64,000 bases of DNA. Origin: Planctomycetaceae bacterium. GTDB taxonomy: Bacteria; Planctomycetota; Planctomycetia; Planctomycetales; Planctomycetaceae. The stretch spans positions 186,001-250,000 of the forward strand of contig JAWKTX010000009.1 in NCBI GenBank assembly GCA_041398825.1, in the 5' to 3' direction. Positions 37,904 to 47,178 of this stretch are shown here, piece by piece. How positions within the stretch are numbered: the first letter of the stretch is position 1; each line of letters starts with the position of its first letter. The position numbers and the translations under genes are program-made. The notes under the pieces are model-generated. The model did no database searches, had not been told where the DNA came from, and saw only the letters and a program-made list of their open reading frames with translations.

Positions 37904-38992
37904 GTGAAGATCATGGACGAGTTGGAGAAACTACGGATCGATCGGACTTCCTGGGCGAGCGTTGCTTTTGCCGCCTCCAGCACAGACGAGCGAGGAACGT
38001 TCGACAACAATGAACGAGCCCGACTGAAAGTGCTTCTTGCGCTTCAGCACGACCGTCGCGAATCGGATGTTGACCTGCTCCGGTATCTGTTTACGAACGA
38101 GATTATCGCGGCGGAAAACGATAGCTTTCATGGAAGCGGACATGCGCTGACATTGGCGGCGTTCCTTCTGGCGCGGTTTCGCGATGTAAGCGATACTCCA
38201 TTGTTCGCTCGCGCAAAGTTGGCGAACTTCGATACCGTCTGCGGTTTCCCTTTGGAATTCATGCTCTTTGCAGGCGGAGACGAAACAGCCGACTATCTTC
38301 AGGCGAATCGTCCGGAACTCTGGATCCGATTGCAGTCGTTTGATTTCACCGTTGGCCGCGACGAGCTTGAAGTATGGTGGCAGACGATGATTGAGAATTA
38401 CCCGGATTCCGAGGAAGATGAACAATTGCTTGCACTCTACGAAAGAGCCCTTGCGTATGACGACCGGGACCGTGCACAACGCTGTCTTGAATTGTGGGAT
38501 GTACAGGAACCCGATTCAGGTGCGAAATGGCAGCAATTGAAATTTGAGTATGCTCGAATCGGCGAATTCGGAATGGCGGCACAAATTGCAACCCGCATCC
38601 TGGATCATAGCGACAATTCCTGGGACAGAGCTTCCGCTTTGTGCGACCTGGTGAGCCTGTACCGACAAGCTGGTGAATTCTCCCTGTCATTGAATAACGC
38701 GGAGCAGTTGGATGCGACTCTGGCCACCTTTGAAGACTGGGTAGGAGTTGGCCTTGGCCGAATGGTGGTTCATGAGGTATTCGAGTTGTCGATTTCGCAT
38801 CCTGATGCAGCCGACGCGTCTCGCGCTTTCTGGCTGGCTGACCGCTGGTTTCAGCGAAGTCGCAATCTTGCCCTCGTTGGCCTGGAGGCGGGGGCAACGG
38901 CAGCGCGCCGTTGTGGCCTCGCTGAAAAGGCCAGGGAATACGAGAACATTGCAGCGATAGAACGAAAACGAATCGATGAAATGATGAGCTGA
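37904..38992 (+). CDS. Hypothetical helical-repeat protein
   Basis: 362 residues, soluble, acidic. The N-terminal half is predicted helical (DVDLLRYLFTNEIIAAE, HALTLAAFLLARF). From about residue 170 onward paired helices resemble TPR-like repeats (LLALYERALAYDDRDRAQR, AMAAQIATRIL, ALCDLVSLYRQAGEFSLSLN). No catalytic motif seen. The start is GTG 37904 or ATG 37913; neither has a convincing ribosome site. It lies between repeat copies 5 and 6, so it forms the third unit of a gene-plus-repeat array. Confidence 0.65.
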   Translation: MKIMDELEKLRIDRTSWASVAFAASSTDERGTFDNNERARLKVLLALQHDRRESDVDLLRYLFTNEIIAAENDSFHGSGHALTLAAFLLARFRDVSDTPLFARAKLANFDTVCGFPLEFMLFAGGDETADYLQANRPELWIRLQSFDFTVGRDELEVWWQTMIENYPDSEEDEQLLALYERALAYDDRDRAQRCLELWDVQEPDSGAKWQQLKFEYARIGEFGMAAQIATRILDHSDNSWDRASALCDLVSLYRQAGEFSLSLNNAEQLDATLATFEDWVGVGLGRMVVHEVFELSISHPDAADASRAFWLADRWFQRSRNLALVGLEAGATAARRCGLAEKAREYENIAAIERKRIDEMMS

Positions 38993-39045
38993 CTGGCGGT
39001 GGAAAGAACGACGGCAAAGGTAACTCGACGTCTTCACCTCACCTC

Positions 39046-39142
39046 ACTGTCCGTTGAAGAATCAGGACAGGCACGCTGGACGGCTGCAAAAACGTCGTGT
39101 TTTCATGTCTTCCGCTCGAGCCAGTCCCGTGTTTCAACAGGC
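39046..39142 (+). repeat. Dispersed palindromic repeat, copy 6 (full length)
   Basis: Begins CTGTCCGTTGAAGAATCAGG and ends AGTCCCGTGTTTCAACAGGC, with the shared GCACGCTGGACGGCTG and CGTCGTGTTTTCA blocks in between. It starts about 55 nt after the helical-repeat gene in the same orientation and lies just before the convergent GlsB-like gene. Confidence 0.88.
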
Positions 39143-39176
39143 TTCTAAGCTAAGAAGGAATCTTCGAATCTTCAGC

Positions 39177-39575
39177 TCAGGCTGCATCTCTGACGATTTC
39201 GTCAACCAGTTTTCGTCGCCGTGTCCTCTTGCGTGCTTTGTGCAGATCTTTGTCTTCGGCTCCACTGGTTTCGGTGAAGAATGAGCCTGCAAGTAATCGG
39301 TAGAAGAACAACAGGGTGAATGCTCCAAACACCGCGGCGAAGAAACCCTTGCCGCTGATGGGATCAATTGACGCGTCACGGAAGAAAAACAGGACCGTGC
39401 CACAGCCGATGACACTGCCTCCAATCCCCATCAGCATCGTCGCGACTGCGCCGCCGGGATCGCGTCCAGGCATGACGGCCTTCGCAGCTAACCCCGTGAG
39501 CGTCCCAAAGCCCACCCAACGAAGCAGTTCGTTCAGGCTTGAACGAATGATCTCCATCATATCGACTTCGGACAT
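39177..39575 (-). CDS. GlsB/YeaQ/YmgE-like small membrane protein
   Basis: 132 residues from ATG 39575, which has a GGAG site 8 nt upstream; the open frame extends to 39680 without support. Three membrane segments are visible. The motif GLAAKAVMPGRDPGGAVATM, then LMGIGGSVIGCG, is the hallmark of the transglycosylase-associated (GlsB/YeaQ/YmgE) family, small stress-linked membrane proteins with no enzymatic role shown. A hydrophobic third segment (FFAAVFGAFTLLFFYRLLAG) and a basic tail (KARKRTRRRK) are longer than in most members. Confidence 0.78.
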   Translation of the reverse strand: MSEVDMMEIIRSSLNELLRWVGFGTLTGLAAKAVMPGRDPGGAVATMLMGIGGSVIGCGTVLFFFRDASIDPISGKGFFAAVFGAFTLLFFYRLLAGSFFTETSGAEDKDLHKARKRTRRRKLVDEIVRDAA

Positions 39576-39874
39576 AGATTTGGCTCCGAGTACATCCATG
39601 AGACGACGCTGGCGGTTCGGCGAATCCAGCCAGTTCGGGTGTCGGCTTGCCGGGGATTGCCTGTTTTTCTTTGCGCGCAACAGGAACCCTGAACGGAATT
39701 CTGGTCCCCTACCAAGGTGTCGGCATTTTCGGTTCTATGATTTGAGCCGGTTCTGGCGATCCCATCGAACCGACAGTAAGTCCCGCGTGTCGAGAATTCA
39801 GGCTTCTCATTCCTGCGCTGGCTTGCGAAAATGCGGTTGTCGGCGACGACTCATTGAAGTCCGTTCGGCTTCGG

Positions 39875-41338
39875 ATGACAGAAGAACACATTTGTAAAGG
39901 CACTATCTTGGGCGATCCCAAACGAGAAGAATTGAGCGTTTCGAGCCAGAAGGCCATCCTGGTCGGAGTTTTCTCGCCCGATGAAGGCTTCACTCGGGAG
40001 GACGCTCTTGAAGAGCTTCGCGGTCTCGTCAAGACCGCGGGCGTTGAGGTCGTAGGGGAAATGGTGCAGATGCGCGATACTCCTCATACCTCACATTGTG
40101 TCGGCACAGGGAAACTGGAGGAGCTGAAGCAACTGGTTGAAGCCACGGATGCTCAGGTTGTGATCTTCGACAACAACCTGACTCCGTCTCAGGGCCGTGC
40201 CCTTGAGCAGGCGCTGGAAAAACCAATTGTTGACCGCAGTGAAGTGATCCTGGACATTTTTGCAACCCATGCGCAAACGCACGAAGCGATGCTGCAGGTC
40301 GAACTTGCTCAACTGATGTACTTTCGCACTCGCCTGAAACGCATGTGGACTCACCTTGAACGCATTGGCGGCGGTGGCACTGGTGGTCTTGGCGCGGGCC
40401 GTGGTCCGGGCGAAAAGCAGCTGGAAACAGACCGTCGACTGGTCGATAAACGAATCTCAGAACTGAAACGTAAGTTGAGAGAGGTTGAGCAGCGCAGGGA
40501 GCGAACTGTCTCATTGCGCCGCGATCTGCCGACGGTCTCGCTGGTGGGGTATACCAATGCTGGCAAGAGTACACTGATGCGGCAGCTGACGGGCGCGGAT
40601 GTCCTTGTTGAAGACAAGTTGTTCGCAACGCTGGATACCCGAACCCGACGTTGGAGCCTGCCTGGCTTCGGGGAAGTGTTGCTTAGCGATACGGTTGGTT
40701 TCGTTCGCAATCTGCCACACCATCTTGTCGCATCGTTCCGATCAACTTTGGAAGAGGCTCGCCATACGGACCTATTGCTGCATATCGTGGATGCAAGTAA
40801 CCCGGAGGCGGAACGGCAAATTCACACCGTTTATCAGGTGCTGAAAGAGATCGGGATTGAATGTTCGAATGTCTTGCTGGTATTAAACAAGGTGGATCGA
40901 ATCGAAGATCAATCGCTTGTGGATGTGCTGCGTCGGCACTACGTCGATACGGTTACAATCAGCGCTGCGACGGGGGCTGGCACGGACCGACTGGCTGCGG
41001 TTGTCGCGGAACGGCTTTCCGGGGGATTTTGCACCGTCAGTTTTGAAACGGGTAGCGGTAACGGGAAACTCTTCGCGTGGCTGTCGCAGCACGCAACAGA
41101 AAGTACCCGCACATACACGGATGAATCGGCTGCACGCGTAAAAATTGAATGTCAGATTCCTCGACCATTCGTCAGAGTGATGCCCAAAAACGATGTGGAA
41201 CAACTGGTGATCGATGGTGAAGCTGTCATCGAAGTTGCTGCAGACGAATTCGAGGAATTCCTCAGGCAGCGTAACGCTCACGCCGAGGCCGCTGTCGTGT
41301 CAAGCGACCCTCTGACTTCATCCGGTGAAGAACATTAA
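39875..41338 (+). CDS. hflX: Ribosome-associated GTPase HflX
   Basis: GTPase of about 487 residues that binds the 50S subunit and rescues or splits stalled ribosomes. The N-terminal HflX domain shows GTGKLEEL and DNNLTPSQGRALEQAL, then VDRSEVILDIFATHAQT. The glycine-rich linker GGGGTGGLGAGRGPGEKQLE and a basic coiled coil follow. The G domain has G1 GYTNAGKST near residue 225, DTVGFV and NKVD. A C-terminal extension of about 100 residues is longer than in Escherichia coli. ATG 39875 is preferred to an upstream TTG. Its TAA stop overlaps the TAA of the convergent ABC gene within a shared TTAA. Confidence 0.95.
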   Translation: MTEEHICKGTILGDPKREELSVSSQKAILVGVFSPDEGFTREDALEELRGLVKTAGVEVVGEMVQMRDTPHTSHCVGTGKLEELKQLVEATDAQVVIFDNNLTPSQGRALEQALEKPIVDRSEVILDIFATHAQTHEAMLQVELAQLMYFRTRLKRMWTHLERIGGGGTGGLGAGRGPGEKQLETDRRLVDKRISELKRKLREVEQRRERTVSLRRDLPTVSLVGYTNAGKSTLMRQLTGADVLVEDKLFATLDTRTRRWSLPGFGEVLLSDTVGFVRNLPHHLVASFRSTLEEARHTDLLLHIVDASNPEAERQIHTVYQVLKEIGIECSNVLLVLNKVDRIEDQSLVDVLRRHYVDTVTISAATGAGTDRLAAVVAERLSGGFCTVSFETGSGNGKLFAWLSQHATESTRTYTDESAARVKIECQIPRPFVRVMPKNDVEQLVIDGEAVIEVAADEFEEFLRQRNAHAEAAVVSSDPLTSSGEEH

Positions 41339-42288
41339 TCGCGAAGTCGACTGCCCGTGAGATTCAGAAACAGCCGTTCCAGATTCGGTTCCAGTGTTCG
41401 GATGGACCGCACAGTGACAGAATGATCGGCAAGGCTTTTCAGCAGGTTTGTGACCTCCGTGTGGAGCGCAGTTTCTGAAAATGTATCAGATGTCCGCACT
41501 CTTAAGATGGCGTCAGAACCGTCGATTCCGGTTTCGGCAATGACATTCGACGCCAGCCCGAGCTCATCGGGTATGATGGGTTGGGTGAGCCGGAGTTCAA
41601 CTTCAAACGGGATCTGCAGCAGCAGTCTGTCGATGGTGTCGCACGCCAGAAGTTTGCCGTGGTCGATGATTGCTGCCCGTGCGCAAACGGCCTCAACTTC
41701 TTCCATGTAGTGACTGGCGTAGATGACCGCAGTTCCGTTCTGTTGCAGATGTCGTACGCAATCCAGCAGATGAGCACGGCTCTGCGGGTCCACACCCACA
41801 GTTGGCTCATCGAGTACCAGAAGCATTGGACGATGCATAATGGCAGCGGCAAAGTTCAGGCGTCTTTTCATACCTCCGGAAAACGTTCCGGCATAATCGT
41901 CGGCACGACCTGTGAGTCCCACTCGTTCTAAAGCTTCGTCCACACGTTCGCGCAGAGTTTCACCGCGAAGCCCATACAGCTGTGCGAAGAACGAGAGATT
42001 CTCACGCGCGGTCAGGTCGGAATAGATGGCAAGATCCTGCGGTACGACTCCCAGTGGTCTGCGTGATTCCAGATCATTGCGAAGCATCTGACGGTTGTTA
42101 AGCGTGACGGTCCCGGAATCGGCATCGAGGACGCCTGCAATCATCATCATTGTCGTTGACTTACCGGCTCCATTGGGGCCGAGCAATCCGAACGCTTCAC
42201 CCGCGTTGACGCTGAAAGAGAGCCCATCAACGACTCTGCGATCGCCATAGGTCTTGTGAAGTTGATGCACTTCGAGAAGAGACGGCAT
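41335..42288 (-). CDS. ABC transporter ATP-binding protein (ABC-2/DrrA type)
   Basis: 317-residue ATPase. Walker A GPNGAGKST at 37-45, Q-loop VVPQDLAIY, signature FSGGMKRRL, Walker B LLVLDEP, and the switch His in YASHYMEEVEA. The C-terminal extension of about 90 residues is typical of DrrA/NodI-like exporters that work with ABC-2 permeases. ATG 42288 is chosen; the frame is open 25 codons upstream but MPSLLEVHQLHKTYGDRRVV is the natural beginning. No permease gene is adjacent in this window. It lies downstream of the PVC dehydrogenase gene on the same strand, separated by a 16-bp inverted repeat. Confidence 0.92.
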   Translation of the reverse strand: MPSLLEVHQLHKTYGDRRVVDGLSFSVNAGEAFGLLGPNGAGKSTTMMMIAGVLDADSGTVTLNNRQMLRNDLESRRPLGVVPQDLAIYSDLTARENLSFFAQLYGLRGETLRERVDEALERVGLTGRADDYAGTFSGGMKRRLNFAAAIMHRPMLLVLDEPTVGVDPQSRAHLLDCVRHLQQNGTAVIYASHYMEEVEAVCARAAIIDHGKLLACDTIDRLLLQIPFEVELRLTQPIIPDELGLASNVIAETGIDGSDAILRVRTSDTFSETALHTEVTNLLKSLADHSVTVRSIRTLEPNLERLFLNLTGSRLRD

Positions 42289-42329
42289 TAGTAATTGGTG
42301 ACCTGAAAGGGGGAAGACCGGAAGAAACC

Positions 42330-42405
42330 GTTCGGAAGGGCGAAGCCAACCAGCACCAGTCACCTGGCCCGCTGGCGGCGTGTCGATTGCTTCGCCCTTC
42401 CGAAC
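42330..42405 (-). promoter_or_regulatory. 16-bp perfect inverted repeat between two genes
   Basis: GTTCGGAAGGGCGAAG (42330-42345) pairs perfectly with CTTCGCCCTTCCGAAC (42390-42405), with a 44-nt interior that can form a smaller stem. It starts 9 nt past the dehydrogenase stop and ends 42 nt before the ABC ATPase start. There is no T-run, so it is either a 3'-end stabilising hairpin, a regulator site or an old element end. Confidence 0.6.
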
Positions 42406-42413
42406 TTATCTGA

Positions 42414-45400
42414 CTATTTCTTCTTCAATGTCTGCATGAATTCCACGAGGTCGGCCAGTTCCTGAGCAGAGATAATCTTCTGCAAATCGGAGGGCATTAG
42501 CGAGGATTTTTGCTTCACTAACTCTTCAATTTCTGAACGTTTGAATGTTCTGATAATCGCATCATCCCCCTTAATGCTGATCGAGTTATCAGTAGTGCTC
42601 GTCAATAATCCCGAAACCGTGGTGCCGGATGTCAACACAGCAGTCCAGGCTTCGTAGTTGTGGCTGATGCCGGCACTTGGAAACAGGACGGATTCGAACA
42701 TCGCCTCGCGGCTGAGTTTGCTGCCAATTTCCGAGAGATTCGGGCCGATCTCACGTCCCATTCCATCCACAACATGGCATTTGTGGCAAGTGCCAGTGGT
42801 AAAGAACACCAGTCGGCCGTTCTGTGCGTCCCCACGCATCTGAATGAGCTCGCTGACAGGTGGAGTTGGTTTATCATCTTTTGATGGTGGTAATGGAAAC
42901 AATCGTTGAGCCTGCTCCCGCGCGTTTCGAGATGGTGACGCATGCAACGCTGCGGCTATGGCTTGTGTCAATTCCGGATCGATGGTGTCTTCTTCAACAG
43001 ACTTGACGAGTTCCATCGCCGCGTTGTTCACCTTTGCCGCGGCGCGAACGCACGCACGACGCACCTCAATGTTGACCTGATCGTTTCTGATGACGGCAAG
43101 CAAAGGTCCGCTGATGGCTCCACTTTGCGTATTACCCATGGCTTCTGCTGTTGCGATTGCTGCTTCGGTGTTTTCACCTCGCAGTGCCTCATTGATGAGC
43201 TGCCATTGTTTCAGACTCAGCAGGGCGGAGATGGCTTCCACGCCGATCTGTTCCGCAGGATGTCGTCGAGCCAGTTGAAGCAATTCCGCGTAATGTTGCT
43301 GACTTTGAAATCTTTCCACGAGTCGAACAAATTGTGAGGTACCGATGGTCTGTTTCAACACAGTTGCTAACGCGGATTTTGCATCGCTCGATTCTGCATC
43401 GGTGCCTGACAATCGAGCTAATGACTCTGCAATGATCATTTCGGACGTCGTTGGCGGGTAAGACCGGATCCTGTCTGGCTGAAGGAGCTTCAGACAGAGC
43501 CCCGAAACGACTTCACGGCTGTCGAAATCGAGTGAACGAAAGTATCGCAATAAGTTTTCGTGAGCGGTGTCGAGGGAATCCCGCTTTGCAAGATCGGTGA
43601 TGGCAGCCATCTTCAGGCCGGCAGCGACCTTACCTCTGCCACGCCAGACGAGGTCAAGAAATACTTCGGAAGGGGCTGACTTCTGAAGTGACGGCAACGC
43701 AGAATTCCATTCCTGCTCTGTTGTCAAAGAAATGCCAAGAGATTCGAGGTACCAACGGTCCGTTCCATCGTAGCCGCCAGCGAGTGCCACCCACAGCTTC
43801 GTCTTCTCTGGCGAGCTTTTCTCGTTGCGAAGAGCAACCGCACATTCTCTTCGTACCTGCGCCGATGAGTCGTCAGCGAGTTTTGCAATCAGAGGCAAAA
43901 CGGGCATGCCCGTTCGGCGGGCGAGTCGAAGGCCGACGATACGAATGTCGCTCTCGTCGTCGGCGATGGCAAGGTCGACGTACTTTTGGGTGCGGTCAGC
44001 AATTTGACCAAGGAGCCACAATGCTCTGGCTCGGAACCGAGTGTTGGGATCGGACTGGAACATTTTCAGCAATGTTGATTCAGCTGCGACACCAGATTCC
44101 TTTAGTTTTGTGAATGCCAAAAATCGAGTCGCAACATTGGGGCTCTTCAACGCCCGAGCGGCACCCTCGACTGTGCTGAAGTCATGCTTTGGAACGGAGT
44201 AGGGCTGCCCGGGAAGTGAGACACGGAACAGTCGACCGCGAGTCACATCGCCCTGTCGATGGCCACCGACACCGGGATCATACCAATCGGCTACGATCAG
44301 GCTGCCATCAGGAGCGACGCAAACGTCAGACGGCCGGAACCACTGATCCCGAGTCCCGACGAGAATATCATTGACGCTGGCCGAGTACCCGGCACCATTG
44401 CTGTTTACCGAATAGCTGCGGACGACATTTGGACCAGCGTCGCAATGGATGAGCTGGTTGATGAATCGTTCGGGGAGTCTGTCGCCTTCATAACAAATCA
44501 TGCCGGTCGGTGATCCTGCTCCGGTTTGCAACAGGTTCGGTACGACACCCGGATCATTCAGGTGCCAGTGTTGAAGTGGAATTTCCTTCTCCAGATTGGT
44601 TCGAGCTTCACGCCAGCCGGCGCCTGAGATCTCATCCTTGTATCCGTAGTTGCCGTACTCCATCACGTAGTTGATTCGAACTCCTTTGTTGCCGTCATCG
44701 TCATTGTCCGACTGCCAGACTGTTCCAAAACTGTCGACACAGAGTTCCCAGTTATTTCGAAAATTCCATCCCAGAGTGTCGACTTTGCTGCCGTCCGGTT
44801 CGCAGCGAAACGCCATACCTTCCTGATAGGGATGGCGATGAGCGATGACTTCATTGCCAGCGATATCAACAACAAGAGAACCATCCGGATTGTGGAGTTC
44901 ATTGCCACTGTTACCAAAGTTGAAATACAACCGCCCATCCGGTCCAAATGTGAAACTATGGATGCCGTGATCGTGCTGCGTGCCCTTGATGCCCGTAAAC
45001 AGAATTTCCTTGCGGTCGCACTTTTGGTCACCGTCGTCATCGTAAAAACAAAAGACACTGTCCCCGGCAGAAACGATCACTTTGTCGCCGAGCACACATA
45101 CTCCATGCGCGGAATCAATATCACGCCCCTGGTAAAATGTGGTTTCTTTATCTGCGACACCATCTCCATCGGTGTCTTCCAGAATCAGAATTCGATCGCC
45201 TTCTGCACGTCCGGGATTACTCTTGTTGGCAAACTGTCGGTAGTTCACCACTTCGCAGACCCAGACTCTCCCAAGGTGATCAATGTCGATATTCGAAGGG
45301 CTTAACAACATCGGTTCTGCAGCAAACAGACTCGCCTCAACGCCGTTGGCCACATCTATGCCGGCAAGGGCAGTCGCTGGATCGCGTCCGTCTCCACTCG

Positions 45401-45938
45401 CCTGTACACGCGTCGGTGGAGCGGACGTGTAGACAAGAAACTTCACGCTGCTGGCCGTCCCACCGGATTGGTCTGTCCCGCCATTGTCGAGGCCGCAGGT
45501 TGCGGTGAATCTGGTATATCCCTCTGGTAATACGAAATGAATCACAGAATTGGCGTGTGTCCCGATTCCGTATTTGACAGGCTTGCCGTCGATCCTCAGC
45601 GATGTCCCACCCGCATTCAGGTTGATTGCCGGAATTCCCCAATCACTTGAAGCTGTCTTCCACTTCAGATCGGTCAGTTTCAGATCCCCAGTCGGGCCGC
45701 TGAGCTTCGGTTCGGCCCAGTCCGCCCAGTCGCAGGTGAAGCCATCACCTCCATCTGACACCACAAGATACAGGTCCGTTGCTCCTGAAATGTCAGCTTC
45801 GACAGGAACGGCGTGGCTCGCGGTAGCTCTCGTGATCACTGCGGTCTCAGCCACTGGCTTCTCCTGAGCACGCGATACCCCAATCAGGCAAACTGCGGAA
45901 AGGAAAACAAGCGATATACGTCGACGCTGGAACTTCAC
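42414..45938 (-). CDS. PVC-type dehydrogenase with NPCBM domain, propeller, HEAT repeats and cytochrome c
   Basis: About 1174 residues, exported. The GTG at 45938 is chosen: an AGGAG site lies 8 nt upstream and translation gives a clean signal peptide (KFQRRRISLVFLSAVCLIGV). The open frame to 46046 is rejected. Domains in order: an NPCBM-type carbohydrate-binding domain (about 60-180, with KYGIGTHANSVIHF), the PVC 'membrane-bound dehydrogenase' beta propeller (about 195-590, with repeats such as EDTDGDGVADKETTF), HEAT-like repeats (about 600-1000), and a C-terminal cytochrome c with CHKCH near residue 1050. The family is abundant in planctomycetes and Verrucomicrobia and probably oxidises sugars or alcohols in the periplasm. 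The substrate is unknown. Confidence 0.9.
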   Translation of the reverse strand: MKFQRRRISLVFLSAVCLIGVSRAQEKPVAETAVITRATASHAVPVEADISGATDLYLVVSDGGDGFTCDWADWAEPKLSGPTGDLKLTDLKWKTASSDWGIPAINLNAGGTSLRIDGKPVKYGIGTHANSVIHFVLPEGYTRFTATCGLDNGGTDQSGGTASSVKFLVYTSAPPTRVQASGDGRDPATALAGIDVANGVEASLFAAEPMLLSPSNIDIDHLGRVWVCEVVNYRQFANKSNPGRAEGDRILILEDTDGDGVADKETTFYQGRDIDSAHGVCVLGDKVIVSAGDSVFCFYDDDGDQKCDRKEILFTGIKGTQHDHGIHSFTFGPDGRLYFNFGNSGNELHNPDGSLVVDIAGNEVIAHRHPYQEGMAFRCEPDGSKVDTLGWNFRNNWELCVDSFGTVWQSDNDDDGNKGVRINYVMEYGNYGYKDEISGAGWREARTNLEKEIPLQHWHLNDPGVVPNLLQTGAGSPTGMICYEGDRLPERFINQLIHCDAGPNVVRSYSVNSNGAGYSASVNDILVGTRDQWFRPSDVCVAPDGSLIVADWYDPGVGGHRQGDVTRGRLFRVSLPGQPYSVPKHDFSTVEGAARALKSPNVATRFLAFTKLKESGVAAESTLLKMFQSDPNTRFRARALWLLGQIADRTQKYVDLAIADDESDIRIVGLRLARRTGMPVLPLIAKLADDSSAQVRRECAVALRNEKSSPEKTKLWVALAGGYDGTDRWYLESLGISLTTEQEWNSALPSLQKSAPSEVFLDLVWRGRGKVAAGLKMAAITDLAKRDSLDTAHENLLRYFRSLDFDSREVVSGLCLKLLQPDRIRSYPPTTSEMIIAESLARLSGTDAESSDAKSALATVLKQTIGTSQFVRLVERFQSQQHYAELLQLARRHPAEQIGVEAISALLSLKQWQLINEALRGENTEAAIATAEAMGNTQSGAISGPLLAVIRNDQVNIEVRRACVRAAAKVNNAAMELVKSVEEDTIDPELTQAIAAALHASPSRNAREQAQRLFPLPPSKDDKPTPPVSELIQMRGDAQNGRLVFFTTGTCHKCHVVDGMGREIGPNLSEIGSKLSREAMFESVLFPSAGISHNYEAWTAVLTSGTTVSGLLTSTTDNSISIKGDDAIIRTFKRSEIEELVKQKSSLMPSDLQKIISAQELADLVEFMQTLKKK

Positions 45939-46460
45939 AGTGACGGCTCCTGGCGATAATTGGAGATTCTGAAATGGAACGGAAGTGACAGGACAGCGGC
46001 AGATGATCACAAAATTGACCATCAGATTCCAGCAACTATGCAGCAATTGCCGCTCGGCAACTGAGTCCCATTCGGATCAGCCCTGAGGGCGATTGCGACT
46101 GATCCGACTGAAATCGCCGGTTCTTCCGGGGCCAATTTTTCATTGGCAGTTTCGCGTTCCATTCGACAAATACCGTCCGTGGTTTTTCACAGCAGATCAG
46201 ATGGAATCGAGCGGCGTCGCATGGGTATCCATGTGCGATCGATCGTTTGGTCACTCGTTTGGGGCCTTCTCCGTACGGCCTGTCGAACAGCGGAACTCCA
46301 TTCGTGGCAGGGAAACCAGATGGCCTGATCTGCCTGTTATTTTGCAAGCTTCAGGAAGTTAATATTAGCCGTGGAAGCCAAGTCGAGTTCCGGGCGTTAC
46401 ACACGAGCTCACAGATTGACTTGGATGGCGAGGCTGTCCGTCGTGTAAACAGCCGTGGAT
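45939..46460. other. Intergenic region upstream of the PVC dehydrogenase
   Basis: About 520 nt with no gene recognised. The first 110 nt are an open extension of the dehydrogenase frame that is not coding by the start-site argument. The remainder should contain its promoter. No repeat copy was found. Confidence 0.5.
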
Positions 46461-46496
46461 AAAATAAGCCCAACCGTGATTGGTTGGGCTTATTTT
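46461..46496. terminator. Bidirectional Rho-independent terminator
   Basis: A perfect 15-bp hairpin (AAAATAAGCCCAACC and GGTTGGGCTTATTTT) with a 6-nt loop. A/T tracts on both sides allow action in both directions. It follows the lipoprotein gene stop (46524) on the minus strand by about 28 nt. Confidence 0.9.
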
Positions 46497-46523
46497 GTTC
46501 TGTCTTTGGTGAATGAATTTCAT

Positions 46524-46997
46524 TCAGTCGGTGAGTTCGAAATCCAGTTTGTTTTCTCCGTCGCTGTTGACCATTACGACGAGGCCTGATGTTTCAGGCT
46601 TTGCATATTTGTCTGGAATTTCGTTTTTGAGTTCGGGCATTTTCTCGCCTTCATTCAGTCCGGGTGGAACGTACTCAGGCGATTCGGTGTCGGCTTCCAC
46701 TGCGACTGACTCTTGTGGCGGCTGGTATTTTGTAATGCTGACGGAGTGTTTTCCTTCGACAGCACCATCATTGGATCCGAATGTTGTGAGCTTGTAGTTG
46801 CCCTGATCGTCAGTTCGTCCAAAGGCAGCCCTTTCCTGTCCATCCGCGTCGAATTTGATATCGGCGCCGGCGACCGGTGCTCCTTTGTAGGTGATTTTTC
46901 CTGAGACCGGATAGACAGGCGGTCGGTTTGTCGGTTGCTGACTACCGCATCCAGCCAGCAGCACCATTGCGATGGCAAATCCACAGAAGAGTTTCAT
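46524..46997 (-). CDS. Carboxypeptidase-regulatory-like lipoprotein
   Basis: 157 residues with a lipoprotein signal (MKLFCGFAIAMVLLAGCGSQ; lipobox Leu-Ala-Gly-Cys). The mature part begins with PPVYPVSGKITYKGAPVAGA, a carboxypeptidase regulatory-like (transthyretin fold) pattern common in planctomycete lipoproteins, with an Asp-Gln-Gly-Asn-Tyr turn typical of such domains. The role is unknown. Genes of this type usually lie next to DUF1559 genes, as here with the divergent gene at 47179. A strong terminator follows it. Confidence 0.85.
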   Translation of the reverse strand: MKLFCGFAIAMVLLAGCGSQQPTNRPPVYPVSGKITYKGAPVAGADIKFDADGQERAAFGRTDDQGNYKLTTFGSNDGAVEGKHSVSITKYQPPQESVAVEADTESPEYVPPGLNEGEKMPELKNEIPDKYAKPETSGLVVMVNSDGENKLDFELTD

Positions 46998-47178
46998 AAC
47001 TGAATTTCCTTAAGTAGTGGGTCACCTATTGAGAATTGGTGAATTTTCGGATAGACTCGAAACGCAGAGTAAAGTTTCCGAATAAAAGGAAGGGTTAGAC
47101 TGATGGTAGCTTCGGTCCCCTTCATCATCGAGTTGTCAGTAGCGTTATCTATTTTTTCCCCTATTCAGGAGATGTTGA

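Noticed and set aside
36975..39142. Integron attC sites
   Set aside because: The array looks like cassettes, but the repeat ends lack the RYYYAAC/GTTRRRY core pattern, no integrase was found, copies occur singly on both strands far apart, and two are truncated.
45939..46046. 36-residue N-terminal extension of the PVC dehydrogenase
   Set aside because: GTG 45938 has a good ribosome site and gives a clear signal peptide; the extension would bury it.
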